Source of the DNA: Chitinophaga skermanii
GTDB lineage: Bacteria; Bacteroidota; Bacteroidia; Chitinophagales; Chitinophagaceae
Direction of reading: 5' to 3'
Length of the DNA stretch: 64,000 nucleotides
NCBI RefSeq assembly: GCF_003259335.1
Contig: NZ_QLLL01000009.1
Location: 1-64,000, forward strand
Numbering within the stretch: position 1 is the first letter of the stretch; every line of letters begins with the position of its first letter. Made by a program: the position numbers and the translations under genes. This document shows positions 35,376 through 44,169 of this stretch, piece by piece. A model generated the notes under the pieces. That model was not told the DNA's origin. It did no database searches and saw only the letters and a program-made list of their open reading frames with translations.

Positions 35376-37496
35376 ATGAAAACTTATTTGCACCCTATCG
35401 CCAAAAAATGCTTGGCATTGTTGACGGCCGTCTTATTGTCGTGTCAATTATTCGCACAACAAAAAATAACTATCAACAAAGATGCTTTACACCCAGCACA
35501 ATCATTTGCCGCCGCCATCGCTCAATTGCCATTTATGCAAACGAACCTCGATGGTACTCTGCAATTCAAACAACAACAAGCCTACATTGTACTCGTAAAT
35601 GGGCAACAACAAGGTTTATTAAGCCTAGATATCAACCGGGCTTTAAAAGCATTACCCGCCGAAAGTATTGAGCGCATTGAATTAAACCTCCAAGCAAGCG
35701 ATGAATACCGCTTACGTGGCTACGATGCAACTGTAAACATTATTACAAAAGAACTCGCAACCAGCAACAGCGCATATATACAAGGCAACGTAGATACCCG
35801 GTTACAATCCGACGACCAGTTCTCCTGGGCACGACAAGGCAAAAAATCCAGTCTTCAATTCAATCTTCAATACAATACCACGGCCAATAAAGATCATATC
35901 AAATCAAGCTCCTCGAATAATACCGGCATAGAAGAAGATCAAACTACAACGTGGCGCTCGAATTTGTACGCGTTAGGCCTTTCTTACAGTACGAAGTTGG
36001 GCCGTACTTGGTACGTGAACCTTTACGGTACAACAGGATGGGACCAGTTGAAAAAAGAAAATGATATAAAATACTACCAACTAGGTTACCAAGACGGTAC
36101 ACCTACTACAAATTGGGGCGGCAACTATAAACATAAAATTTACGATTACACCATAGGCACCAACATCACGAAAGCCTTCTCTAAAACAGGGCACCAGTTG
36201 ATGTTATCGGTACAAAAGTCGAGCAAGGATCACAATTTCAGAACTTGGGGTAATACAAAGAATATCTCACCAACAAACGTGCAAGCACTGTCGCACATCA
36301 ACGATAACTACTTACAAAACCTGCTCGCCAATATTGATTACACCTTGCCCATTGGTAAACATGCGCGTTTACAAGCGGGCTATCAATACAATAACCGTAA
36401 CATCATGAGCGATGCAGTAGCCACTTTCTTTCAAAGTCAAAGTGGGCAGTTAAGCTGGATAACGACCTTATATAGCGAAAAAGAAGGAACAAGCCATCAT
36501 GGCTATGTAGGATTCACACATCATACTAGCAAACTGGCTATTAATGCAGGTCTAAACGTGATGACTACAAAATATACCCGTTCGTTTGCGAAAGACACCA
36601 GTTATTTTAACGTGCTGCCCTATGTGAACTTGGTGATTAAAATTGATACGAATCAATTCATCCAAATTGCTTACCAATCGAAAGTTCAGCAAACAAACTT
36701 CTTAGAGCTAAGCAACGCGCGCGATTCGTTCGATCCTTATTTACAACACTCCAACGCGCCGAATTACCATACAGGCATACTAGGCCCAGGCAGCGTTTAT
36801 CCACAATTTGTTACACACGATCCGAACTTCAAATTATACCAGCAAACCACGCATGCCATTCATGTAACCTTGCACCAAGTAAACCAACATGGTACTAGTT
36901 ATTTTTATGGTGTAGGTTTCCAATATACGCCGCACAATATTGGCCGCGAAGCATCGCTCACTTACTACGAACCTACCGATATCTACTCACACGATATATT
37001 CACTTATTACCCTGAAACCTACCTTTATAGCAACAGCAAGAAATCGCAAGCAGCTATATACGTAGGTGTAGAAAAGCGGGCAGGCAAATTCAACTTCTCG
37101 TTGATGAATACTTTCAATTATTTGCAATTTGAATTTGTGGATGTGAAGAAGAAGAAAGAATCGTTCTATAGCCTAACCAATCTTGATATTACCTACCAAG
37201 CCTTTCAACGTTCCTATTTTAAGTTGAATGGTTACTATGGCACCAATATGGCCACCACCTACGGCGAAACCTACAACCTGCGCAATTACGCCTTAGCCTA
37301 TGTTCATGAAGTAGCGAAAGGAAGGGGATTTGTATCGTTGGAAGCCCATAACTTCATAAACGACCATTGGCATTACAAACAACAGTACGATGTAAAATCT
37401 ACGTTCATACCACAACAAGCAATGGAACTCAGCTATAACAATGCTTTACCGGCAAGCATGTTGGCCATCCGCGCTGGGTATAGAATCGGGAAATAA
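35376..37496 (+). CDS. Outer-membrane beta-barrel protein, TonB-receptor-like
   Basis: 706 residues. A signal peptide (about 1-27, ending in LFAQ) is followed by a reduced plug-like region (about 35-125: VLVNGQQQGLLSLDINRALK, then SIERIELNLQASDEYRLRGY) and a barrel of many amphipathic strands to the C-terminus. It matches the outer-membrane barrel family (OMP_b-brl_3) derived from TonB receptors. The usual N-terminal carboxypeptidase-like domain is absent and no TonB box is obvious, so it may be a truncated receptor or a passive barrel. No SusD-like partner is adjacent. A terminator follows. Confidence 0.85.
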   Translation: MKTYLHPIAKKCLALLTAVLLSCQLFAQQKITINKDALHPAQSFAAAIAQLPFMQTNLDGTLQFKQQQAYIVLVNGQQQGLLSLDINRALKALPAESIERIELNLQASDEYRLRGYDATVNIITKELATSNSAYIQGNVDTRLQSDDQFSWARQGKKSSLQFNLQYNTTANKDHIKSSSSNNTGIEEDQTTTWRSNLYALGLSYSTKLGRTWYVNLYGTTGWDQLKKENDIKYYQLGYQDGTPTTNWGGNYKHKIYDYTIGTNITKAFSKTGHQLMLSVQKSSKDHNFRTWGNTKNISPTNVQALSHINDNYLQNLLANIDYTLPIGKHARLQAGYQYNNRNIMSDAVATFFQSQSGQLSWITTLYSEKEGTSHHGYVGFTHHTSKLAINAGLNVMTTKYTRSFAKDTSYFNVLPYVNLVIKIDTNQFIQIAYQSKVQQTNFLELSNARDSFDPYLQHSNAPNYHTGILGPGSVYPQFVTHDPNFKLYQQTTHAIHVTLHQVNQHGTSYFYGVGFQYTPHNIGREASLTYYEPTDIYSHDIFTYYPETYLYSNSKKSQAAIYVGVEKRAGKFNFSLMNTFNYLQFEFVDVKKKKESFYSLTNLDITYQAFQRSYFKLNGYYGTNMATTYGETYNLRNYALAYVHEVAKGRGFVSLEAHNFINDHWHYKQQYDVKSTFIPQQAMELSYNNALPASMLAIRAGYRIGK

Positions 37497-37512
37497 TGTA
37501 CAAACAAAACAT

Positions 37513-37546
37513 AAAAGCCGTTCTCTATAGTATAGAGAGCGGCTTT
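37513..37546. terminator. Bidirectional terminator
   Basis: The stem AAAGCCG / CGGCTTT (37514-37520 with 37540-37546) has a nested inner stem (TCTCTATA/TATAGAGA). It separates the barrel gene (+) from osmC (-). Confidence 0.85.
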
Positions 37547-37555
37547 CTATTTGAA

Positions 37556-37972
37556 TTAGGCTTGTAAAGTACCTTCAGAAGATATAGCAATCGCTCCTAA
37601 AGCGCGGCTAATAGGGCAATTTTGTTCTGCTTCTTTCACAGCCTTCTGAAAAGCATCGTTGCTAATGCCAGGCACCTGCGCCTTAACAACAAGGTGAGAA
37701 CCCGTTACAGCACCGTTTTCAAAATTCACATACGCTGTAGTTTCCAACTGTGTAGGCGCGAAACCAGCTTCTCCTAATACAAAACTGAGCTTCATCGTAA
37801 AGCAACCTGCATGGGAAGCCGCTAATAATTCTTCTGGGTTAGTGCCTTTCTCTTCACCGAATCGACTGTTAAAAGAATACTTTGTATGATCGAGCACTGT
37901 ACTTTGCGTAGTAAGCGTACCATTACCATCTTTCCCTGGTCCGTTCCATACGGCCGTTGCATTACGTTTCAT
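37556..37972 (-). CDS. OsmC family peroxiredoxin
   Basis: 138 residues with both redox cysteines of the family: peroxidatic Cys57 in AASHAGCFTM and resolving Cys119 in QNCPISRALG. OsmC proteins reduce organic hydroperoxides in the cytosol using lipoyl or thiol donors. The short size and the start MKRNATAVWNGPGKDGNGTL place it in the OsmC rather than the Ohr branch. It is a single-gene unit facing the barrel gene. Confidence 0.93.
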   Translation of the reverse strand: MKRNATAVWNGPGKDGNGTLTTQSTVLDHTKYSFNSRFGEEKGTNPEELLAASHAGCFTMKLSFVLGEAGFAPTQLETTAYVNFENGAVTGSHLVVKAQVPGISNDAFQKAVKEAEQNCPISRALGAIAISSEGTLQA

Positions 37973-38337
37973 AAAATCCTGTTTTATTTTTTATCAATAT
38001 TTGATCTATCAATTTTATAATATAAACAAAATCAAACACTGTATTTTCCAATGAGTAAAAGAAATACAAACGCAATGCCTTATTGAGCAGGCAACACATG
38101 TAATTGTAGTGAAACAGGAATAATAAGAAAGTTCCGTGTAAGATAGTGCGTACCGCTGATACGATAAACTTTGTGCATTGTTCCTCGTATAAAATACCGG
38201 TAGTTTTCTCTTCTGCATTACATGGTTAACAAGCTTTTATTCAAGCGTAATAAGTGTTTATATCTATACAAAACTAGAACAGGTATGTATTCCTAACAAT
38301 GTTAAACTACAGTAAATAATTGTATAAAGCGTACCGC
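37973..38337. other. Intergenic region, no gene seen
   Basis: About 365 AT-rich bases between osmC and the sigma-54 regulator gene, both on -. It must hold the osmC promoter. No convincing frame or terminator for the regulator pair is visible. Confidence 0.45.
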
Positions 38338-39714
38338 TTACTTTACCTTTTCAATACCTAGCTTCTTAATACGGGCATTCAGGGTAGACACGTTCATACC
38401 GAGTAATTCTGCGGCCCCGCCTTTCCCAAATATTTTACCGTTGGTTAATTTAAGCACAGCCATAATATGCTCTCGCTCGTTCTCTTCAATGGTTTTAACA
38501 ATACCCATAGCTGCATTGCCGGCTGTTGGCATGGTAGGTGTAGCGGGGGTATGAATGGGCAATTCGGGGATAATGGGGCCATCATTCAGCAATATAGCCC
38601 GCTCGATAGTATGTTCCAATTCGCGGATATTACCGGGCCAATGATAGTTATAGCACGACTCTAATGCCTTTTCACTCAACTCCATCATGGGTTTACCAAT
38701 TTTCTTACTATAGGTTTGTAAGAAGTGATGAACAAGTAACGGAATATCGTCTAAACGTTCACGCAATGGAGGTAATTGTAGGGGAAACACATTCAGCCTA
38801 TAGTAAAGATCCATACGGAATCTACCTTCGGCCACTTCTTTTTCCAAATTCAAATTCGTAGCCGCAATAATGCGCACATTAATTTTGCGCGTTTTATTGG
38901 AGCCTATTCGCTCGATCTCCTTTTCCTGTAATACCCGTAGCAACTTGGTTTGCATAGCAGGCTCCACTTCGCCAATTTCGTCTAAGAAAAGGGTACCGCC
39001 GTCGGCTTGTTCAAATTTACCTACTTTGGTTTCGTAGGCACCCGTAAATGCACCTTTCTCATGGCCAAACAAAACAGATTCTATCAGCGTAGCAGGCAAA
39101 GCGGCGCAGTTGACTTTGATAAACGGTTGCTCCTGCCTACCCGATAAATCATGTAACAAATCGGCTAGTCGTTCCTTCCCAGTACCACTTTCGCCCAATA
39201 ACAACACCGAGGTATCGGTAGGGGCTACTATTTGCAAGTGGCGTAATATCTTCTGTAACTTCTCGTTCTGACCAATAATTGCTTGCGAATAGGGGTTTAG
39301 CGTTGGTGCTGTTTTCTCCTCTTCTTGTAGCATAGATGCTAAGTTATTGCCATGCAGGTAGCGGGCAATTTCTAAGGTTACCAATACGTCTTTTTCCCTA
39401 AAAGGCTTCACCAAGAAACCATATGGATAGGTAGCCTTGGCTGCATCGAGTGTAGCTTTATTAGAATTGGCGGAGAGATAGATGAATGGGATCTTGCGTT
39501 CACGAAGAATTTTTGCAAGATCGATACCCGTGGCGGGGCCTTTTAAATAAATATCGAGTAAAACGAAATCAGGCGTTTCCTTTTCAAGCATCCCCAACGC
39601 AATAGGCACAGAACGAGCAATACCACTCACTTGGTAGCCCGCACGTTCCAATATTAACTGGAGATTATTCGCTTCAATAAACTGGTCCTCTACTATAAGA
39701 ATGCGCTCTTTCAT
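38338..39714 (-). CDS. Sigma-54-dependent response regulator (NtrC type)
   Basis: 458 residues. The receiver domain (about 3-120) has acidic D9/D10, phospho-acceptor D54 and K103. The AAA+ domain (about 145-380) has Walker A GESGTGKE at 174-181, the sigma-54 contact loop GAFTGA at 221-226 and GGTLFLDEIGE. A Fis-type helix-turn-helix lies at the end (GGAAELLGMNVSTLNARIKK). It activates promoters used by sigma-54 polymerase when phosphorylated. No histidine kinase lies nearby. The gene starts two bases after the GAF-type activator gene, so the two are co-translated. The DNA-recognition helices of the two proteins are very similar, so they may share sites. Confidence 0.94.
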   Translation of the reverse strand: MKERILIVEDQFIEANNLQLILERAGYQVSGIARSVPIALGMLEKETPDFVLLDIYLKGPATGIDLAKILRERKIPFIYLSANSNKATLDAAKATYPYGFLVKPFREKDVLVTLEIARYLHGNNLASMLQEEEKTAPTLNPYSQAIIGQNEKLQKILRHLQIVAPTDTSVLLLGESGTGKERLADLLHDLSGRQEQPFIKVNCAALPATLIESVLFGHEKGAFTGAYETKVGKFEQADGGTLFLDEIGEVEPAMQTKLLRVLQEKEIERIGSNKTRKINVRIIAATNLNLEKEVAEGRFRMDLYYRLNVFPLQLPPLRERLDDIPLLVHHFLQTYSKKIGKPMMELSEKALESCYNYHWPGNIRELEHTIERAILLNDGPIIPELPIHTPATPTMPTAGNAAMGIVKTIEENEREHIMAVLKLTNGKIFGKGGAAELLGMNVSTLNARIKKLGIEKVK

Positions 39715-39716
39715 TT

Positions 39717-42392
39717 TTAATTAGCCTGTTGTATCGTGAAGACATTCGTTTTATGAATGCCTAATTTTTTCATGCGGTGGTTGAGGGTAGAAACATGCAT
39801 ACCTAATATTTCGGCCGCACCACCGGGGCCGAATACCTTGCCTTTACAATGATGCAACACCCCTAAGATATATTCTCGCTCTACTTCTTCCAAGGAACGA
39901 GTGAAGTTGATCTCCGTATTGGATTTAGATCGTGCATCGCGTTGGTCGAGTTGCATAGATTTGATGGTATTCCCTTGGCATAAGAGCACACTTCTTTCCA
40001 ACACATGTTCTAGTTCTCGCACATTCCCCGGCCAATCGTATGTAATCATTTGCTTCATCACCGTTGCCGCTATACGAATATCTTGCTTGCCTGCATTTTT
40101 AGCAAAGCGGGCAATAAAATGTGCTGCCAGCAAAGGAATATCTTCTTTTCTTTCTCTTAAGGAAGGAAGTGTAATGGGGAATACGTGTAAACGGTAGAAC
40201 AAATCGCTTCTAAAATTGCCTGCTGCTACCTCTTGTTGTAAGTTCCTGTTTGTAGCAGCAATAATGCGTACATCGGCTTTAATGGTAGATTTGCCCCCTA
40301 CCCGTTCGAATTCGCGTTCTTGGATAGCCCGTAATAACTTCACTTGCAAATCGATGGGCATCTCACCAATTTCATCCAAGAACAAGGTGCCGCCATTGGC
40401 TAGTTCAAACTTCCCAATTCTTCTTTCCACGGCGCCTGTGAATGCGCCTTTTTCATGACCAAATAACTCACTTTCTATTAAATACGGTGGAAGTGCCGCA
40501 CAATTGACCTTCACCATCAAGTTATCTTTCCGGGGTGAAGAATTGTGAATAGCGCGCGCTACTAATTCCTTACCCGTACCTGTTTCGCCCAGTACCAATA
40601 CAGTACTTTCAGCAAACGAAACTTGCGACAACATCTGGAAAACATGCTGCATAGCAGCCGATGAGCCAATAATGTCGCTATAAGTATAGCCGCCGGTAAC
40701 GGCTTCTTGGAGATATGATTTTTCTTCCTCTAATTTCTCTTTGTACTCGTTAATTTCCTCGAGTTGTTGCTCGATTTTCTCGTTGGTTAATACGTTACTT
40801 AGGGCAACAGATAATTGCGTACCTATTCCTTCCAACAAGCGCAAATCCTTATTCCTAAAGGCACCCCGGTTGGTAGATAGTAATGTAATAAACCCAATCA
40901 CGTCGTTATTACTAGCCAATAAAGGCATCGCCGCTATTTCGCGGATACCCAGTTCAAATACATAAGGAATACAAGAGCTTTGGCCGGCATTTTTCATCAC
41001 AAGATTTTCGATATAGAAAACCTGTGGTGTAGAGGCTTGCAGCAATACATCTTGAATACCATTGTTTACAGGATACTCGGCGTAAGCGATTTCTTCAAAT
41101 CCCGGCTTCGTAGTATGTATGTCATCGGCTGCTATCGCCCATACTTGGAACGTGGTTTTCGTGGGATTATACACACCTATCATCACTTCATTGAAAGGCA
41201 ATACCTGCTTTGTTTTTTGCATAATACCTTGCAAATCCTTCTTCCCGCGTATTTTCCCTATTTCATTACTAATTCCAAGTAATAATAGTTGCTCTGCTTC
41301 GCGGGATAAAAACATCTCTTGCGAGAATAAATCCGACGAAACATTCGCTATTTGATAAGATAATTGTTGTATCAATAATTGGCTCGACAATGTAAATGCA
41401 CCTTTCTCTTCCGACATTAACATCCAAATGCCCCACGACTCGTTTCCCCGCCGTAAACGCATACAGATCACTTCCTGTATACCATGTTCCTGCATGAAGT
41501 TGAAACCCAAGTGGCTACCTTCCTCCACCAATGTTTGTATATCAAAAACAATAGGTTGCGCAGAATTAATAACAGCCGTGCATAACTTCTCATTCGTAGT
41601 ATGTACCGAATTCACCAAGTTATCAAATGCTTGCTGGCGACTACGTTCAGGCTCGCAATCGTGCAAGAAAACAGTGAAAATACTGTCGTTCTCTTCCAGT
41701 TTAATGATAACCGTATCTTGGAATGACAAGCAAGATTTTAGCTGTTGTAGCGCTTTACGGAGTTCTTCCTTGGATTTTACATTGGCAAGCGCCTCGCTGT
41801 TGTGTAATAAATAATTAGAATTGAAGGAAGCAGCAGCGTGGGATGAAAGCGCAAGCAACCGGATGGTGGCTTGCGCTAATTGTAATTGTATAATTTGAAA
41901 ATCGACTTGTTTGTCATCGGCAAAAGCATGGGCATCTTCCGCGAATAAACAAGCGTATCCAATAATTTTATCGTTTAAATAAAATGGCAGCACCAGTATT
42001 TGCTGCACATTGGCAGGTAGTAAACTTGCGTATAAAGTATATAATCTCTTTTGTTGTAGTGCGTCGTCGTTTTTACAAGAAATAAGAAGGGGTGTTTGAT
42101 TTGCTATTGCTTTCGACAAGTTTTTCAATGCCCCTGCTGTGTGCTTTAATTCCGGGTGTATGATGTGTACATAGCTGTTGGATGCTTCGTTGTAAATGAA
42201 AATATGTGCATCCGTATACCTAATAATAGATTGGTAACCGGTTTTAATAAAACTTTGTAAAGCCACTGTAGAATCTATTTGTTGCAATGCCATAGCTGCT
42301 TGCAGTAAAGATTGTTGAGTAGCGAGTTGTTGGGCAATCCCGCTTGGATGTGCTCCTGTCATATCATTTGTGTTCTTGCGGGACTTCATCAT
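39717..42392 (-). CDS. Sigma-54 activator with N-terminal GAF domains
   Basis: 891 residues. Three GAF-like sensor regions (about 20-180, 190-330 and 360-540) are followed by a coiled-coil linker (about 545-575: EQQLEEINEYKEKLEEEKSY), an AAA+ domain with Walker A GETGTGKE at 602-609 and GAFTGA at 649-654, and a Fis-type helix-turn-helix (GGAAEILGMHVSTLNHRMKK). The layout is FhlA-like: a soluble activator that senses a small ligand or redox state through GAF domains instead of phosphorylation. It lies two bases before the response-regulator gene, giving a pair of differently triggered activators in one transcript. Targets are unknown, and I found no clear -24/-12 site nearby. Confidence 0.92.
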   Translation of the reverse strand: MMKSRKNTNDMTGAHPSGIAQQLATQQSLLQAAMALQQIDSTVALQSFIKTGYQSIIRYTDAHIFIYNEASNSYVHIIHPELKHTAGALKNLSKAIANQTPLLISCKNDDALQQKRLYTLYASLLPANVQQILVLPFYLNDKIIGYACLFAEDAHAFADDKQVDFQIIQLQLAQATIRLLALSSHAAASFNSNYLLHNSEALANVKSKEELRKALQQLKSCLSFQDTVIIKLEENDSIFTVFLHDCEPERSRQQAFDNLVNSVHTTNEKLCTAVINSAQPIVFDIQTLVEEGSHLGFNFMQEHGIQEVICMRLRRGNESWGIWMLMSEEKGAFTLSSQLLIQQLSYQIANVSSDLFSQEMFLSREAEQLLLLGISNEIGKIRGKKDLQGIMQKTKQVLPFNEVMIGVYNPTKTTFQVWAIAADDIHTTKPGFEEIAYAEYPVNNGIQDVLLQASTPQVFYIENLVMKNAGQSSCIPYVFELGIREIAAMPLLASNNDVIGFITLLSTNRGAFRNKDLRLLEGIGTQLSVALSNVLTNEKIEQQLEEINEYKEKLEEEKSYLQEAVTGGYTYSDIIGSSAAMQHVFQMLSQVSFAESTVLVLGETGTGKELVARAIHNSSPRKDNLMVKVNCAALPPYLIESELFGHEKGAFTGAVERRIGKFELANGGTLFLDEIGEMPIDLQVKLLRAIQEREFERVGGKSTIKADVRIIAATNRNLQQEVAAGNFRSDLFYRLHVFPITLPSLRERKEDIPLLAAHFIARFAKNAGKQDIRIAATVMKQMITYDWPGNVRELEHVLERSVLLCQGNTIKSMQLDQRDARSKSNTEINFTRSLEEVEREYILGVLHHCKGKVFGPGGAAEILGMHVSTLNHRMKKLGIHKTNVFTIQQAN

Positions 42393-42472
42393 GAAAGGTT
42401 ATTTTTTCGCGTTGCCATCGCTGCAAAAATAATACAATATCATAGAAAATCAACTGTGCCCGCTGTGATGCG

Positions 42473-43357
42473 CTAGGCGCTTACTTTTCGTTTGTAACTG
42501 GTGAAATTCATCCCGGTATTATTCTTAAAGAACTTGCTAAAGTGTGCGTTATCATTAAATCCTAAGGTATATGCAATTTCTTTCATACTACTTTGAGAAT
42601 GCGATGCACGGCGCTTGGCTTCCAGGATAATGTATTGTTGGATGTGATGACTTGCTGTAAATCCTGATACTTTTTTAACTACACGGTTTAAATAATTAGG
42701 TGTAACGCATAATTCTTTAGCATAATCGAGTACAAGGCGTTTTTGTTTAAATTGTTTTCGCAGTAACATCATAAACTCTTTCACCAATTGTGCGTCTTTG
42801 TTTTGTAGTTCTTGCTGTTCGGGTTGCACGTATTTACCGGCTACATACAACAAGAAAATCCTGAATAAACCTTTAATGATCTCTAGCCTGTGGGTGCCGT
42901 TATTCACATACTCACGCTCAATTTTGCGCAGCACTTCACCCGTTTCGTCGATCGTTTCTTCATCGAGCTGAACAGAGGTAACTTGTTGAATACCGATGCA
43001 CTGGGCCGATAAGAAAGCCGAATTGGTTTCATTGGCGAGTAGGTAGAATAATTCGGGGGATAGCGAGATGTAAAAACCGCTTACGTCGTTGGAGAAGCTG
43101 GCTTTCCGAAGTTGCCCGGCGCTTAAACTATACACTTGGTAAGGTTTTAAAGGAATATTTTGCATATCTACCATTAAAGAACCTGTGCCTTGCTGTATCC
43201 ATATAAATTCGTACGCGTCGGTTTTTTGTAAAGTAGATAGGCTGCCTCCCGGCACTTCATCCCAACCGGCTAAGGGCTGAATATCAAAAACAGGTACGAG
43301 GGGTTGACGCAGGGTATTGGCGTCGCGGGCTGGCTTAAACACTAATAGTTCATTCAT
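42473..43357 (-). CDS. AraC family transcriptional regulator
   Basis: 294 residues. An N-terminal cupin-like sensor (about 20-150: IWIQQGTGSLMVDMQNIPLK) precedes a C-terminal AraC/XylS double helix-turn-helix (about 195-290) with LCVTPNYLNRVVKKVSGFTA and MKEIAYTLGFNDNAHFSKFF, close to the family signature. It reads in the same direction as the two sigma-54 activator genes, 80 bases upstream, and may form a regulatory operon with them. The ligand is unknown. Confidence 0.93.
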   Translation of the reverse strand: MNELLVFKPARDANTLRQPLVPVFDIQPLAGWDEVPGGSLSTLQKTDAYEFIWIQQGTGSLMVDMQNIPLKPYQVYSLSAGQLRKASFSNDVSGFYISLSPELFYLLANETNSAFLSAQCIGIQQVTSVQLDEETIDETGEVLRKIEREYVNNGTHRLEIIKGLFRIFLLYVAGKYVQPEQQELQNKDAQLVKEFMMLLRKQFKQKRLVLDYAKELCVTPNYLNRVVKKVSGFTASHHIQQYIILEAKRRASHSQSSMKEIAYTLGFNDNAHFSKFFKNNTGMNFTSYKRKVSA

Positions 43358-43510
43358 AATAATGCAGTTTGGATATGCACCCTATTATTCAATCGTCGTG
43401 CCACGATGCAATTAATTGATTAATAGACATTTATGAATAAACCCTCCACTTTTATTTGTTCATATATGAACAATTGATCAGAATAATGGTGAAATATGGT
43501 GAAACATATA

Positions 43511-43548
43511 AAAAACAAAAAGCCCATTTAGCTGGAAGCTAAATGGGC
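43511..43548 (-). terminator. Terminator of the double-glycine peptide gene
   Basis: A perfect 11-bp stem GCCCATTTAGC / GCTAAATGGGC (43522-43532 with 43538-43548) is followed on the minus strand by TTTTTGTTTTTT. It is a strong terminator for so small a gene. Confidence 0.92.
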
Positions 43549-43578
43549 CCAACATGATCTCAAAAACAACCCTAATTA

Positions 43579-43788
43579 TTAGAGCGCGTTTTTAACGGCA
43601 GCTAATAAAGGAGCTGTTAAACTAAATGCGGTTGTTCCTACTACTGGAACAGTTGCAACAATAACTTGCGAGTTAGTGAGAAGGTCTGTCAAAAATGCTT
43701 TCAAAGAAGAAAGTAATGCACCACCTTCGATTTCTTGTTGTGCTGCAAATGATAATTCTTCGCAACCGAATTGTGAAATGTTTTCCAT
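43579..43788 (-). CDS. Double-glycine leader peptide (bacteriocin/RiPP-like precursor)
   Basis: 69 residues. The first 23 are a double-glycine leader: MENISQFGCEELSFAAQQEI ending in EGG (22-23), very like the leaders (..FGVxELxxxExxEIxGG) of Bacteroidota peptides cleaved and exported by peptidase-containing ABC transporters. The predicted mature part (24-69) is 46 hydrophobic residues, rich in Val, Ala, Leu and Thr, with no Cys, suggesting a membrane-active or signalling peptide rather than a disulfide- or lanthionine-bridged one. It is monocistronic with its own strong terminator. No transporter, immunity or modification gene is near; the nearest genes are the AraC regulator and metal efflux pump. 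Confidence 0.78.
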   Translation of the reverse strand: MENISQFGCEELSFAAQQEIEGGALLSSLKAFLTDLLTNSQVIVATVPVVGTTAFSLTAPLLAAVKNAL

Positions 43789-44169
43789 GGGACTAAATGA
43801 AATTTAAAACAATTAAAAAATGAAACGTACTGGTTTTTATAGGAGTTAATCCTTGTGAAACTAGGACTGGTGGCACAATTTAAGACGAGCCTAGATTATT
43901 TAAATCGTTCATTTTCATCCATTTCTAATGATTTTGTTCATTTCATTCAGTAGATTATATGCTGTTCATTATTATAGTTAAGTAATTGATTTTAATTTCA
44001 TTAACCCACACCGCTAGTATTGCAATCGATGAAAGGAATGCGACGCCACGAATGCCCCACAGCGAAAAAATGCCTGGTCCACCCCCCATTTCCCACAAAT
44101 AAAGAAGCGCGGGCAGAAGCCCACGCCTGTTCTTTAAATTGATATAGCGGTGTATAACGAAAACCTTTG
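43789..44169. other. Intergenic region upstream of the peptide gene
   Basis: About 380 bases between the efflux gene's 3' end and the peptide gene, both on -. On the minus strand ATGAAC occurs three times between about 43900 and 43960. No second small frame with a leader-like sequence was found. A + strand TGGCAC at 43870 lacks the matching -12 element, so no sigma-54 promoter is claimed. Confidence 0.4.
44104..44127 (-). terminator. Probable terminator of the metal efflux operon
   Basis: The stem GCGTGGGC / GCCCGCGC (one mismatch, 4-base loop) is followed on the minus strand by TTCTTTATTTG. It lies 43 bases past the RND pump's stop. Confidence 0.55.

Noticed and set aside
38015..38218. A - strand frame of 67 codons
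   Set aside because: It lies in the osmC upstream gap; residues are Tyr/Ser/Cys-rich without structure and no promoter is seen.
43860..43890. TGGCAC as a sigma-54 promoter near the peptide gene
   Set aside because: The required GC at -12 is not at the correct distance.
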